In this document: piece by piece, positions 8,437 to 17,486 of the stretch
Layout of the letters: every line of letters starts with the position of its first letter
Numbering within the stretch: position 1 is the first letter of the stretch
Assembly: GCF_002160525.1 (NCBI RefSeq)
Contig: NZ_NFKT01000003.1
Coordinates: forward strand, 216,830 to 280,829
Direction: 5' to 3'
Length of the DNA stretch: 64,000 nucleotides
Origin: Lachnoclostridium sp. An169
GTDB lineage: Bacteria; Bacillota; Clostridia; Lachnospirales; Lachnospiraceae
Position numbers and translations under genes: made by a program
Notes under the pieces: model-generated
What the model saw: the letters and a program-made list of their open reading frames with translations, nothing else
Database searches by the model: none
What the model was told of the DNA's origin: nothing

Positions 8437-10728
8437 ATGACAGTAGAAGAATGGCTCGGGGAAGACAATCAACTGGGAACCGACATCTGGACAAAGAAAT
8501 ACTGCTGTGACGGGGAGTCCTTTGACGAGTGGCTCAGCCGGATCAGCGGCGGGAACCGGGAGATCGGAGAGTATATCAGACAGAAAAAATTTCTCTTCGG
8601 AGGCCGGATCCTCTCCAACCGGGGGCTGGACCAGAAGGGACGCAAGGTCACGTACTCGAACTGCTATGTGGTAGAACCGCCCGAGGACAATATAGAGAGT
8701 ATTTTCGACTGTGCCAAAAAGCTGGCCCGCACTTACAGCTACGGCGGCGGATGCGGAGTAGATATTTCGGGATTAAGCCCCCGGGGGGCGAGGATCAACA
8801 ATGCGGCCAGGGAGACGAGCGGTTCTGTCTCATTTATGGAACTTTATTCTCTGGTGACGGCGCTGATCGGCCAGAACGGGCGGAGGGGAGCGCTGATGAT
8901 ATCGATCGACTGTTCCCATCCGGATGTAGAAGAGTTCATCGATCTCAAGACAGATCTGGAGAAAGTGACGAAGGCCAATATCTCTGTGAGGATCCATGAG
9001 GATTTTATGGAGGCAGTGAAAAAGAATGGGGAGTATACCCTGCACTATAAGCGGGAGGCCACCGGAGAGGTGATCGAACGTACCGTGAACGCACGGGAGC
9101 TGTTCCGCCGGATCGCAGAGACGAACTGGGACTATGCAGAGCCGGGCGCACTGTTCTGGGACAGGATCGAAAGCTGGAACCTTCTGAGCAATACAAAGGA
9201 GTTTTCCTATGCAGGAGTGAATCCGTGTGCGGAAGAACCGCTGCCCGCAGGGGGGAGCTGCCTTCTCGGAAGCATCAACCTGGCGGAGTTTGTACAGGAT
9301 CCTTTCACCGATCACGCGCAATTCGACTTTGAGGGACTGAAAAAGTGTGTGGAAGTCTCTGTGGGGGCTCTCAATGAGGTGCTGGAAGAAGGACTTCCCC
9401 TTCATCCCCTGGAGGAACAGCGGGAAAGCGTGGCACAGTGGCGTCAGATCGGACTGGGGATCATGGGTCTGGCAGACTGCCTGATCAAACTGGGACTGAC
9501 TTATGGAGAAGAGGATGCTGTGCGGATGTGTGACAATATCGGATTTGCCATGGCAGATTCTGCGATCGCCGCCTCTGCCCTTCTGGCCAGGGATAAGGGC
9601 GCATTCCCGGCCTGTCATACGGAGGAGATCATGTCCACCCCCTATTTCCTGGCGAATACGACGGAGAAGACGAGGGAACTTGTGCGAAAATACGGCCTGA
9701 GGAATTCACAGCTCCTGACGATCGCGCCTACGGGAACACTTTCCACGATGCTTGGCATCTCCGGCGGAATCGAGCCGGTCTACGCCAACTACTATGAAAG
9801 GAAAACGGAGTCCCTCCACGGGACAGACGTGTACTATAAAGTATATACCAGGATCGTCGAAAGCTATATGAAACAGCATGGGCTCAAAAGCGATACGGAT
9901 CTCCCGGACTGTTTTGTGACAGCCATGACGCTGGGATACCGTCAGAGGATCAATATGCAGGCAGTATGGCAGACTCATATCGACGCATCCATCAGCTCGA
10001 CGGTGAATGTGCCAAACCGTTTTACTGTGGAGGAGACGGAAAAGCTGTATCTGTATGCTTTTGAAAAAGGGCTCAAAGGCATCACGATCTTCCGTGACGG
10101 GTGTAAGAGGATCGGGATACTCAATACAAGTGAAAAGAAAGAGACGAAAAAAGTCGTGGCTGGAGAAGGGCTTAAGCGGGGCGACATCCTGCTGGTCACA
10201 GATGACGTGGTCGGGAAGAAGCGCAAGCTGACAACGGGATGCGGCAGTCTTCACTGTATCGCATTGTTTGATCCTCATACCGGGGCGCTGCTGGAGACAT
10301 ATCTCAGCAAAGGTTCCACGGGGGGATGCAATAATTTCATGGTGGGGCTTTCCAGGATGATATCGATCAGCGCGAGGGGCGGGATCGATATTGAGACGAT
10401 CGTGGATCAGCTCAATTCCAGCGGATCCTGTCCGTCTTATACAGCCCGCCGGGTGACGCGGAAGGATACGAGCAAAGGGGCCTGCTGTCCGATGGCTGTA
10501 GGGAATGCTCTTATGGATATGTATAATGAGATGCAGGAGGAACTTGCGGAAAAAAGCGGGGAAAAGGCAGAGAAAGCCGGAAGAAAGGCAGAGAAAGCTC
10601 CGGAGCCCAAGGCTGTGAGTACGGAAGAGGAGACGGACCGGATGTTCTGCCCGGAGTGCGGGGAACCTCTCGTGTTTGAGGAAGGATGCAATATCTGCAA
10701 AAGCTGCGGATGGAGTAAGTGCCACTGA
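8437..10728 (+). CDS. nrdJ: Adenosylcobalamin-dependent (class II) ribonucleotide reductase
   Basis: A 763-residue protein that reduces ribonucleotides to deoxyribonucleotides using a B12-generated thiyl radical. Visible hallmarks are FGGRILSNRG, the substrate-site Cys in SNCYVVEPP, the radical region NPCAEEPLPAGG (C264), and TIAPTGTLSTMLGISGGIEP near the phosphate site. The C-terminal section (LTTGCGSLHC, STGGCNNFMVGLSRM) is typical of NrdJ vitamin B12-dependent enzymes. A charged KAEKAGRKAEKA linker leads to a zinc-ribbon tail (CPECGEPL...CNICKSCG) ending in a CxxC-like cysteine pair used for re-reduction. The SD is AGAAAGGA. A large hairpin terminator follows. Confidence 0.95.
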   Translation: MTVEEWLGEDNQLGTDIWTKKYCCDGESFDEWLSRISGGNREIGEYIRQKKFLFGGRILSNRGLDQKGRKVTYSNCYVVEPPEDNIESIFDCAKKLARTYSYGGGCGVDISGLSPRGARINNAARETSGSVSFMELYSLVTALIGQNGRRGALMISIDCSHPDVEEFIDLKTDLEKVTKANISVRIHEDFMEAVKKNGEYTLHYKREATGEVIERTVNARELFRRIAETNWDYAEPGALFWDRIESWNLLSNTKEFSYAGVNPCAEEPLPAGGSCLLGSINLAEFVQDPFTDHAQFDFEGLKKCVEVSVGALNEVLEEGLPLHPLEEQRESVAQWRQIGLGIMGLADCLIKLGLTYGEEDAVRMCDNIGFAMADSAIAASALLARDKGAFPACHTEEIMSTPYFLANTTEKTRELVRKYGLRNSQLLTIAPTGTLSTMLGISGGIEPVYANYYERKTESLHGTDVYYKVYTRIVESYMKQHGLKSDTDLPDCFVTAMTLGYRQRINMQAVWQTHIDASISSTVNVPNRFTVEETEKLYLYAFEKGLKGITIFRDGCKRIGILNTSEKKETKKVVAGEGLKRGDILLVTDDVVGKKRKLTTGCGSLHCIALFDPHTGALLETYLSKGSTGGCNNFMVGLSRMISISARGGIDIETIVDQLNSSGSCPSYTARRVTRKDTSKGACCPMAVGNALMDMYNEMQEELAEKSGEKAEKAGRKAEKAPEPKAVSTEEETDRMFCPECGEPLVFEEGCNICKSCGWSKCH

Positions 10729-10760
10729 TCCGGTAAATTATGATCCTTCCGCAGGAAAGA

Positions 10761-10806
10761 AGGCCGATGCCGGCACACCATTTTCGGTGCCGGCATCGGC
10801 CTTTCC
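10761..10806. terminator. Bidirectional terminator between nrdJ and the dlt-like cluster
   Basis: A perfect 16-base stem pairs 10761-10776 with 10787-10802. It has A-rich sequence before and CTTTCCT after, and separates convergent genes. Confidence 0.85.
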
Positions 10807-10818
10807 TGACGGATCCTG

Positions 10819-11772
10819 TTATCCGTTTTCTGTCCTGTCCGCTGCAGTCTGATACTGCTCCAGCAGCGTGTTCCAGTCACTGTATTTCTTTTCCCCGCGA
10901 TGGTCGGGAAGAGAGTAATTTTCCATGAGATAGGAACCGAGGACAGCAGTGACTTTTCTGGCTCCGCTCAGATTCAGATGATCACCCTTATCCATAGTAT
11001 CCTTTTCCCAGTCGATCCCGGCCCGGTCATCAAGATTCAGATCAAAATAGGGAATGTTGTACCGTCTTGCATAGGCCTCGAGAGCATTGTGCTTCGGATA
11101 GCTGTAGTTGACCGGAGAAGTGGTGCTCACAAGCAGGAGAGAGGCGTTGTTTTTCGCGCACAGTTTCCGGATCATGTCCATATACAGATATGTGTGCGCG
11201 GGCATTTTTTTTACGCTGTCCGTGGGCTGCATATATTTTTTTGCCCCGGTATAGGGTTCGATGTCACTGTGGACAGGGAATCCTTTAAAGCTGTCGGCGT
11301 CCGTTTTCGGGCCGTCAAACACACTTTTCCAGATATTGTGGTAACGAAGGGCCGGGAAGTAAAAACGGAGCGGTTCACCTACAGTGAGAAGGACGTTTTC
11401 CGCCAGGCCCGGATCCCGGAACATGAGGTTGGTCTCAAGGATCACCAGCTTCGGAGACTGCGTCTGCAGTGCTGTTTTCAGCATGTAGTAAGTTTCCTGG
11501 ATCCGCTGGGAGCTCTGACCGCAGTTGTAAGATGCGATTCCATGCTGCGCCCAGAGATCCATGGGAGAAAATGAAGTATAGCTTTCACTGTCCCCGAGAA
11601 AGATCACATCCAGAGAGTCCTTTTTCTCTGCGCTGATCCCTGCGAAGACCCTGCTTCTTCCGCGTACGCATCCCCTGCATCCGGCTGTGATCCGGCTGGC
11701 GGCAGCAGAGCAGAGTCCGAGCAGAAAGAAGAAAGTCAGAAAGAATAAAATCCCTTTTTTCAGTCGTTTCAT
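10819..11772 (-). CDS. DltD-like membrane-anchored SGNH-fold protein
   Basis: The ATG at 11772 follows a GAGGTG SD on the minus strand; an upstream in-frame ATG at 11796 lacks one. Residues 1-25 are a single membrane anchor. The motif VIFLGDSESYTS (Ser62 as likely nucleophile) and the C-terminal KGDHLNLSGA (Asp/His pair) mark an SGNH/GDSL-type fold similar to DltD/AlgX-type partners of MBOAT enzymes. The ~317 residues would face outside the membrane. It is the last gene of the five-gene minus-strand cluster, 10 bases after the MBOAT gene. It probably takes part in the final transfer of an acyl group to a surface polymer. That role is inferred from family and context. Confidence 0.75.
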   Translation of the reverse strand: MKRLKKGILFFLTFFFLLGLCSAAASRITAGCRGCVRGRSRVFAGISAEKKDSLDVIFLGDSESYTSFSPMDLWAQHGIASYNCGQSSQRIQETYYMLKTALQTQSPKLVILETNLMFRDPGLAENVLLTVGEPLRFYFPALRYHNIWKSVFDGPKTDADSFKGFPVHSDIEPYTGAKKYMQPTDSVKKMPAHTYLYMDMIRKLCAKNNASLLLVSTTSPVNYSYPKHNALEAYARRYNIPYFDLNLDDRAGIDWEKDTMDKGDHLNLSGARKVTAVLGSYLMENYSLPDHRGEKKYSDWNTLLEQYQTAADRTENG

Positions 11773-11782
11773 TGTGTTCACC

Positions 11783-13393
11783 TCAAAATCCTGCATAGAT
11801 TAGGTCGATCGCCTGGTATCCGTCTCCATATGCTGCGAAGAGCAGGAGAGCAAAGAGAAGCGCATAGCATACACCCCATCGCAGAGGAAGGCTGCTTCCG
11901 GCGATCCGAGTCGAGATACTGCCGCTGTGTTCCCTGATATGTCCGACTGCTGCGACTATGATGCATCCGGCGATGACGGCGGCAAAATCGGCCGGGCTCA
12001 TCCCAAGGTTGAGAAGGGTGCCGTCCCAGAGATTTCCGATATCAAAATCACGGAAGATACTGCGGAACATGTGGATCCCGGCTTTCAGGCCGTCAGCACG
12101 GAAGAAGAGTTCTCCGGTGAAGATGATGAGCCATGTTTTCAGGATCCGGAAAGACCTCAGCCATATGCTGTCAGCAGAGATGTGACAGGCGGAGAGAACG
12201 CGGTCGCGGACCGGCTCGATGGCAGTTCCCAGGATGATCAGGGTAAAATAATACATTCCGTAAAAGATATAACTCCACCGGTCTCCGTGCCAGAGTCCGT
12301 TGCACAGCCAGACCGGAAAGAGGGCCAGGGCTGAGGTGACCAGGCGGGTAAGATATTTCCCCGCATGTTTCCTGCCGTACTGGTTCCAGCGCTTGACCGT
12401 GCCGGAGACAGATACGGGGTAAAAAATGTAGGACTTAAACCATACGCCGAGGGTGATATGCCATCTCCGCCAGAACTCTGCCGCACTCTGGGAGCAGAAG
12501 GGCTGCCGGAAATTTTCGGGCAGGCGGATGCCGAAGAGACGTCCGCTTCCGATAACGATATCGATAAATCCGGAAAATTCCATGTAGAGCTGTATCGTGT
12601 AGGCCACCGCGGAGACGGCAACGACAACTCCGGAGTAATCCCGGTAATCATCAAAGACCTGGGATACGAGGAGTGCCAGACGGTCGGCGATGACCAGCTT
12701 TTTGAACAGTCCCCAGAAAATGCGTATATATCCGGCAGTGAAATCCGTCCGTTCCGGTGTTTTCCCTGCATAAAGCATCTCCGCCGTATCGGAGTGACGG
12801 CAGATAGGTCCTTCGATGATCTGGGGGAAAAACATAAGGAACAGGGCAGTCTTTGCCAGAGAAGGTTCCGCCTTGATCCTGCCCCAGTAAACGTCAGCCA
12901 TATATCCGATGGCCTGCAGGGTATAAAACGAGATGCCCAGAGGAAGGAGTATGCGGATTTCGGAAAGAGAGGAAGAAAGCCCCGCTCCGTTCAGGATCTC
13001 CGAGAGCGTACGGATAAGGAAATTGTAATATTTCAGCCCTGCAAGGATGGAGAGGAGCAGCAGGACACCGAAGGCCAGAACACCTCTGGCCCGCGTACGG
13101 TATCTGCTGCGGATCTCTTTTTCCCGAGACTTCCCGGCGCTGTCTGCGGATTCCCGTATCTCGCGCTGTTCTTCGGACTGCAGCCAGGCAAGCCAGATCC
13201 CGATATAGTGCGTTATGAGGACAGCACCGGCCAGATACAGGATCAGGCTCAGTTCCCGGCAGAGCATCAGATAGAAAATGATACTGAAGCCGAGAAGCGC
13301 TTTCCAGCGGTGCTTCTGCGGAGTCAGCCGGTAGAACAAAAGGCACAGAGGAAGAAATATAAGGATATAAAGTATCAGCTGAAACGTTGTCAT
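11783..13393 (-). CDS. MBOAT family O-acyltransferase (DltB/AlgI-like)
   Basis: A 536-residue polytopic membrane protein with MBOAT hallmarks: ILLPLGISFYTLQAIGYMAD, FPQIIEGPICR, RRWHITLGVWFKSYIFYPV, and the active-site histidine in NGLWHGDRWSYIFYG. DltB-like enzymes take an aminoacyl group from a carrier protein at the inner face and move it across the membrane. The length is above DltB (~400) and closer to AlgI-like proteins. It starts 3 bases after the carrier-protein stop and is almost certainly cotranscribed. The charged cytoplasmic loop near residues 75-100 (EEQREIRESAD) is unusual. Confidence 0.88.
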   Translation of the reverse strand: MTTFQLILYILIFLPLCLLFYRLTPQKHRWKALLGFSIIFYLMLCRELSLILYLAGAVLITHYIGIWLAWLQSEEQREIRESADSAGKSREKEIRSRYRTRARGVLAFGVLLLLSILAGLKYYNFLIRTLSEILNGAGLSSSLSEIRILLPLGISFYTLQAIGYMADVYWGRIKAEPSLAKTALFLMFFPQIIEGPICRHSDTAEMLYAGKTPERTDFTAGYIRIFWGLFKKLVIADRLALLVSQVFDDYRDYSGVVVAVSAVAYTIQLYMEFSGFIDIVIGSGRLFGIRLPENFRQPFCSQSAAEFWRRWHITLGVWFKSYIFYPVSVSGTVKRWNQYGRKHAGKYLTRLVTSALALFPVWLCNGLWHGDRWSYIFYGMYYFTLIILGTAIEPVRDRVLSACHISADSIWLRSFRILKTWLIIFTGELFFRADGLKAGIHMFRSIFRDFDIGNLWDGTLLNLGMSPADFAAVIAGCIIVAAVGHIREHSGSISTRIAGSSLPLRWGVCYALLFALLLFAAYGDGYQAIDLIYAGF

Positions 13394-13396
13394 AGA

Positions 13397-13627
13397 TCAG
13401 TTCTCCTGCTGAAGGCGGGTGACCATCTTCCACATGGCAGCGGCGGAGTTGAAGTTCTCCGGCACCATCTCGGAGGCTTCGATCGTGATATCAAACGCCT
13501 CTTCCAGTTCTGCGACCAGTGTGATCACCCCGAAGGAATCGAGAAGCTGGTCGTCGATCAGTCTTTCCTCAGATGCGAAGTCAATGCTGTCATCTATCTC
13601 ATTTAAAATATTCATCAGTTTTTCCAT
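13397..13627 (-). CDS. Acyl/aminoacyl carrier protein (DltC-like)
   Basis: The ATG at 13627 has an AAGGAG SD on the minus strand. The 76-residue acidic protein carries LLDSFGVITLVAELEE, with Ser31 as the phosphopantetheine attachment site in a DSF context (DSL or DSF is standard). It would hold the group activated by the upstream ligase as a thioester. Its 5' end overlaps the decarboxylase 3' end by 29 bases and it is followed at once by the MBOAT gene, indicating translational coupling. Confidence 0.88.
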   Translation of the reverse strand: MEKLMNILNEIDDSIDFASEERLIDDQLLDSFGVITLVAELEEAFDITIEASEMVPENFNSAAAMWKMVTRLQQEN

Positions 13628-14822
13628 TTTTATCTTCTCCTTTTCTGCACATGTTAAATTGATAAGTGTCGATCCTTTCTCTGACCTGGCGCCATCCGCG
13701 GACCGAGTCATAGGTGACGGCGAGGGGGAGTGCGTGGCTCAGGAACAGAGACATTCCTTCCATACAGGAATAAGCGCCGGTCCTCTCAAATGCGAGGACG
13801 CGTCCGGTCTTTACTCCCTGAAGGGAGATGTCATGACAGAGAACATCGTTTACCGTACAGAGAGCACCGCAGACAGTCCATTTTTTTTCAGGACCGGGGA
13901 TCCCTTCCGGCAGCAGGCGCACACACGGCTCATACATCCCGCGTATCTGCCCGTCATAGTTCATCTGATGGTTCCCGCCGTCGACGATACAGTAGTTTGT
14001 ACTGCCGTTTTGCTTTACATCTGCGATCTCTGTGAGGTAGAATCCGCAGGAGGCGGCCAGAGCACGCCCGAGTTCAATGGTCACATGTCCTTTCCAGCGC
14101 ATGTTCTCTATTGCTCCCGCAAGACGTTCAAGCCCTTCATCGGTGTAGGCGGGTGCCTCCTTTCCGCGAAAGTACGGTACGGCGGTTCCGGGACCGTACT
14201 CGAGATGTTCTGCATGGAACTGGTAGTCTTTTTCCAGGCGGAGCAGAAACCCGTCCAGGTAGTTCAGTTCTCTTTCAAACTGCTCCGGATTTTTTTTCTG
14301 GGTGCCGGAAAAATAATGGATCCCCTCGATCTTCAGGTATGGGCTCATATTTCCCACCCGGATCATGTTTTCGAGGGCATTCTCGCTCACGCCAAACTGG
14401 TTTCCGCTTGTGAGTCGGGGATATAGCCTGAGAGAAACGGAATGGGCATCGCTCCATTCGGCAAAATAGTGGAATTGTTTGGCTGATTCCACGGTATAGG
14501 CACTTTTATCCCGGCAGTAATCCAGAATTTCGGGAATATCGGACTTCTTTTTCAGTACGCCCGAGATAAAGAGCTTCTCCGGAGGGATCCCAAGCTCCCG
14601 GCAGATCCTGAATTCCCCCATGGAGCACACTTCGATCCTGTCGGTGAGACCGGCCATAGTTTCCGTCAGGAAGGGGTTTGCTTTCATGGCATAACAAAGG
14701 CCGGTGCCGGATGAGAGCCTTCCGCGGATCCGTTTTGTCTCTGCGGCAAGGATATCCAGATTGAAGATATAAAGCGGTGTACCATAGCGGGTATATGCGT
14801 ATTCAAGTTGTTCCGATCTCAT
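13599..14822 (-). CDS. PLP-dependent fold-III decarboxylase (LysA/BtrK-like) in a dlt-like cluster
   Basis: A 407-residue protein of the Orn/DAP/Arg decarboxylase-2 family: PLP lysine in YAMKANP (Lys47), barrel motif IHYFSGTQ (His169), glycine loop YGPGTAVPYF, phosphate-site IELGRALAASCG, and catalytic GALCTVNDVL (Cys322, Asp326), followed by RTGAYS. These catalytic positions are all present, so it is probably active. It is not a normal member of a dlt operon. The closest logic I know is BtrK of butirosin biosynthesis, which decarboxylates an amino acid while bound to a carrier protein. The gene lies between the adenylating ligase and the carrier-protein gene. Lysine biosynthesis (LysA) is possible but the context argues against it. 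Confidence 0.82.
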   Translation of the reverse strand: MRSEQLEYAYTRYGTPLYIFNLDILAAETKRIRGRLSSGTGLCYAMKANPFLTETMAGLTDRIEVCSMGEFRICRELGIPPEKLFISGVLKKKSDIPEILDYCRDKSAYTVESAKQFHYFAEWSDAHSVSLRLYPRLTSGNQFGVSENALENMIRVGNMSPYLKIEGIHYFSGTQKKNPEQFERELNYLDGFLLRLEKDYQFHAEHLEYGPGTAVPYFRGKEAPAYTDEGLERLAGAIENMRWKGHVTIELGRALAASCGFYLTEIADVKQNGSTNYCIVDGGNHQMNYDGQIRGMYEPCVRLLPEGIPGPEKKWTVCGALCTVNDVLCHDISLQGVKTGRVLAFERTGAYSCMEGMSLFLSHALPLAVTYDSVRGWRQVRERIDTYQFNMCRKGEDKNGKTDEYFK

Positions 14823-14853
14823 GTGTTATCATCTCCTTTCCGAGGGTATGGCA

Positions 14854-16401
14854 TCAGAGGCATGCCTGACGCTGAAAATAGCTTCGGTCTGTCTTTCCGT
14901 TTTTATTGAGCGGCATTACTTCTGTGCGGATGATCCTGGAGGGGACCATATAGAGAGGAAGCTTTTCTTTCATACTTTTCCGCACATCCGCAGGTACCGC
15001 ATCGCCCAGGTAAAATCCAACGATCCGTTTCCTGTCCGGGTCAAATACACAGCAGCTTTTTTCCACATGATCGATGCCGTTCAAGGCGCTTTCGATCTCT
15101 TCCAGTTCGATCCTGCGTCCCATGTGCTTGATCTGAAAATCTTTCCTTCCCGCAAAGACAAGTTCCCCGTTTTCGTTATAATATGCCAGATCACCCGTGC
15201 GGTAAAAAAGTTCTTCTTTTCCGGAACTGTCTGTCCTTCTGACAAAACTGCGCGCTGTGGCTTCCGGATTCCGGTAATAGCCGCAGGAGACAGACTCTCC
15301 TGCCACACAGATCTCGCCCCGCCGGGCAGGGGATACGATCTCCCGGCCATCCTCGTCAAGGAGAAAGACCTGGCGTCCGGGGAAAGGCCGTCCTGCCGGG
15401 ATCTTTTCATTGTCGGAAAATTCCCGTCCTATGGGATAGTAAGTACAGTTGCACGTGATCTCTGTGGGACCGTAGAGATTTACAAAGGCGGCGTCAGGCA
15501 GAGCTTTCTGCCAGATACGGAGCTGTCCGGGCGGCATGGCCTCTCCGCTGAACAGGACCCTTTTCACACAGACGGGGATACGGTAGTCCAGGCCTTTCAG
15601 GGATGAGATCAGGGTAAGTGCGGAGACGGCCCACGTCAGTGTGGTCACCTGTTTCTCGCAGAGATAGTCGATAAGCACCGGCGGAGTGGTGAAGAGCTTC
15701 TTCGGGATCAGCACGAGCTGTGCGCCGGTCATGACTGCGGAACAGATGTCTTTTACGGATACGTCGAAATCAAAGGGAGCCTGATTCCCGAGGCGGTCAT
15801 CCTCCGTGATGCCGAAGAGTTCCGTAAAATGTCCGATGAACCGAATGGCTGCTTCATGGTTTACAACGACCGCTTTCGGAGTCCCGGTAGAACCGGAGGT
15901 GAAGATCCCGTACAGGAGATCCTGCCCGCTCATACCGGTGCGGATGGAGTCAAGCCGCTCTGTGTCGGTTTCTTCCTGCATCAGCATCTCCGGAGTGAAG
16001 ACTTTTGGGGAAATCCCGCCGGTTTCCGGACATGTGAAGTCCGAACTGCCGCTGTCCTCTGTTACGACGATGGGCGAATCCAGAGTATCAAGGATCTTGC
16101 GGATCCGTTCCGGAGGGTTGTCCGGACTGACCGGAACATAGAAACACCCAGCATAGACAGCTCCAAGCATGACTGCCAGAGTCCGTGCGCTCTTTTCCAT
16201 AAGGACCGGAACGGGAGAACCGGGGCTGACATGGCGGCTTAAGGCGCTCCCGATCTGCCGTGACAGAGAGGCGAGCCCGTGCCAGGTAAGCCGGCAGGAG
16301 CCGTCGTCCACAGCAGTTTTATATCCGCAGCGCTTTTCCGTCCTTTCCAGATGGTCGAGAAGGTTCATTCCCGGGGCGCTGTTAAGAATCTTTTTCTGCA
16401 T
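14854..16401 (-). CDS. Amino-acid adenylating ligase (DltA-like)
   Basis: A 515-residue AMP-forming enzyme: P-loop FTSGSTGTPKAV (residues 167-178), specificity region APFDFDVSVKD with LFSGEAMPP and NLYGPTEITCNCTYY, RTGDLAYYNENGELVFAGRKDFQIK, and the C-terminal catalytic lysine in LNKNGKTDR. It would activate an amino acid as the adenylate and load it on the downstream carrier protein. DltA uses D-alanine; the true substrate here is unknown. It is the first gene of the minus-strand cluster, with an SD GAGGTGAT before its ATG, 31 bases before the decarboxylase. Confidence 0.88.
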   Translation of the reverse strand: MQKKILNSAPGMNLLDHLERTEKRCGYKTAVDDGSCRLTWHGLASLSRQIGSALSRHVSPGSPVPVLMEKSARTLAVMLGAVYAGCFYVPVSPDNPPERIRKILDTLDSPIVVTEDSGSSDFTCPETGGISPKVFTPEMLMQEETDTERLDSIRTGMSGQDLLYGIFTSGSTGTPKAVVVNHEAAIRFIGHFTELFGITEDDRLGNQAPFDFDVSVKDICSAVMTGAQLVLIPKKLFTTPPVLIDYLCEKQVTTLTWAVSALTLISSLKGLDYRIPVCVKRVLFSGEAMPPGQLRIWQKALPDAAFVNLYGPTEITCNCTYYPIGREFSDNEKIPAGRPFPGRQVFLLDEDGREIVSPARRGEICVAGESVSCGYYRNPEATARSFVRRTDSSGKEELFYRTGDLAYYNENGELVFAGRKDFQIKHMGRRIELEEIESALNGIDHVEKSCCVFDPDRKRIVGFYLGDAVPADVRKSMKEKLPLYMVPSRIIRTEVMPLNKNGKTDRSYFQRQACL

Positions 16402-16452
16402 AATTCATCACCTCGTATTTCTTTTTTGGATGGACCTTATTATGCCGTATAG

Positions 16453-16483
16453 TTCTTAACAGGTCCTGAAAAGATTCTTAACA
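16453..16483. promoter_or_regulatory. Direct repeat in the divergent control region
   Basis: TTCTTAACA occurs at 16453-16461 and again at 16475-16483, 22 bases apart (about two helical turns), upstream of the ligase gene on the minus strand. A regulator binding site is a possibility only. Confidence 0.3.
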
Positions 16484-16512
16484 CTTCTTTAAAATTGGGA
16501 AAATATGTCATG

Positions 16513-16542
16513 TTGCATCCGGGAGGCTTCAAAGATTATAAT
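16513..16542 (+). promoter_or_regulatory. Promoter of the IMPase gene
   Basis: TTGCAT (16513-16518), an 18-base spacer and TATAAT (16537-16542), 80 bases before the start codon. Confidence 0.65.
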
Positions 16543-16622
16543 AAGAAAGGAAATTCCTTCAGCGGGAATTCCCGGAACACGGAGAAAGAAAAAACTGATC
16601 GATTCAGGGAAAGGACAGAAAT

Positions 16623-17465
16623 ATGAGAGAACAGAACATTAACTATACAGAAATCGAAAATATCATCCGCCGGGCGGGGATGCAGATCAAAGAGGCACAT
16701 CTTACGGGAGATCTGGTGAGCCGCAAAGCAGGGGACGCCAATTTCGTAACCAGTTTTGACGTGGCGGTCCAGAAGTTCCTGATCAGGGAACTGCATAAGG
16801 TCCTGCCGGAAGCGTCGTTCTTCGGCGAGGAGGAGACGGAAGGAAATACCAGAGAAGAGAATCCCCGGGGGTACTGCTTCTTTATCGATCCTATCGACGG
16901 AACGACCAATTTCATGTTCCATTATAATTACAGCTGTGTCTCAGTCGGGCTTGCATATGGCGGAAAGATGAGAGCAGGATGGGTGTACAACCCTTATGTG
17001 GACGAGATGTTTACCGGGATACGGGGAGAGGGGGCATTTCTGAACGGGGAAAAGATACGGATGCAGGATCTGCCTCTGGAAGAGGGGATCGCTTCATTTG
17101 GATGCGCCCGCTACAATGAATCGGACACAGGAATGCTCTTTGATACGGTGGAGAAGATGTTTCATCGCTGTCTGGCTGTCCGGAGCGGAGGCTCTGCGGC
17201 TTTAGATCTGTGCCGTACAGCATCCGGTTCCAGTGTGGTGTACGTGGAGATGAAGCTTCAGCCCTATGATTACGCGGCGGCGTCTGTGATCATCGAGGAG
17301 GCGGGAGGAAAGATCGGCCAGATGGACGGAAGCGGGATCACGCTGGACGTACCCTGTTCCATCCTGGCAGGAACGGGACAGGCGGTGGAACAGGTACGCG
17401 ATATACTTGCACAGTGTCAGCGGGAGAAAAATGCCGGGAATGGTGAAAACGACGGAAAAGCGTGA
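16623..17465 (+). CDS. Inositol monophosphatase family protein
   Basis: A 280-residue member of the Mg2+-dependent IMPase/SuhB family: metal ligands in FFGEEET and IDPIDGTTNF, and the second metal/substrate site PYDYAAASVIIEEAGG. The family dephosphorylates inositol phosphate or related sugar or nucleotide phosphates. The C-terminus carries an extra charged tail. It is transcribed away from the dlt-like cluster and is followed 21 bases later by a LysR gene, so the two probably form one transcript. The physiological substrate cannot be told from sequence. Confidence 0.9.
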   Translation: MREQNINYTEIENIIRRAGMQIKEAHLTGDLVSRKAGDANFVTSFDVAVQKFLIRELHKVLPEASFFGEEETEGNTREENPRGYCFFIDPIDGTTNFMFHYNYSCVSVGLAYGGKMRAGWVYNPYVDEMFTGIRGEGAFLNGEKIRMQDLPLEEGIASFGCARYNESDTGMLFDTVEKMFHRCLAVRSGGSAALDLCRTASGSSVVYVEMKLQPYDYAAASVIIEEAGGKIGQMDGSGITLDVPCSILAGTGQAVEQVRDILAQCQREKNAGNGENDGKA

Positions 17466-17486
17466 GGAAAAGGATCAGGTGGACAG

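Noticed and set aside
13599..14822. Lysine biosynthetic diaminopimelate decarboxylase (lysA)
   Set aside because: Family motifs fit, but the gene overlaps a carrier-protein gene in a ligase/MBOAT operon, with no lysine pathway genes nearby.
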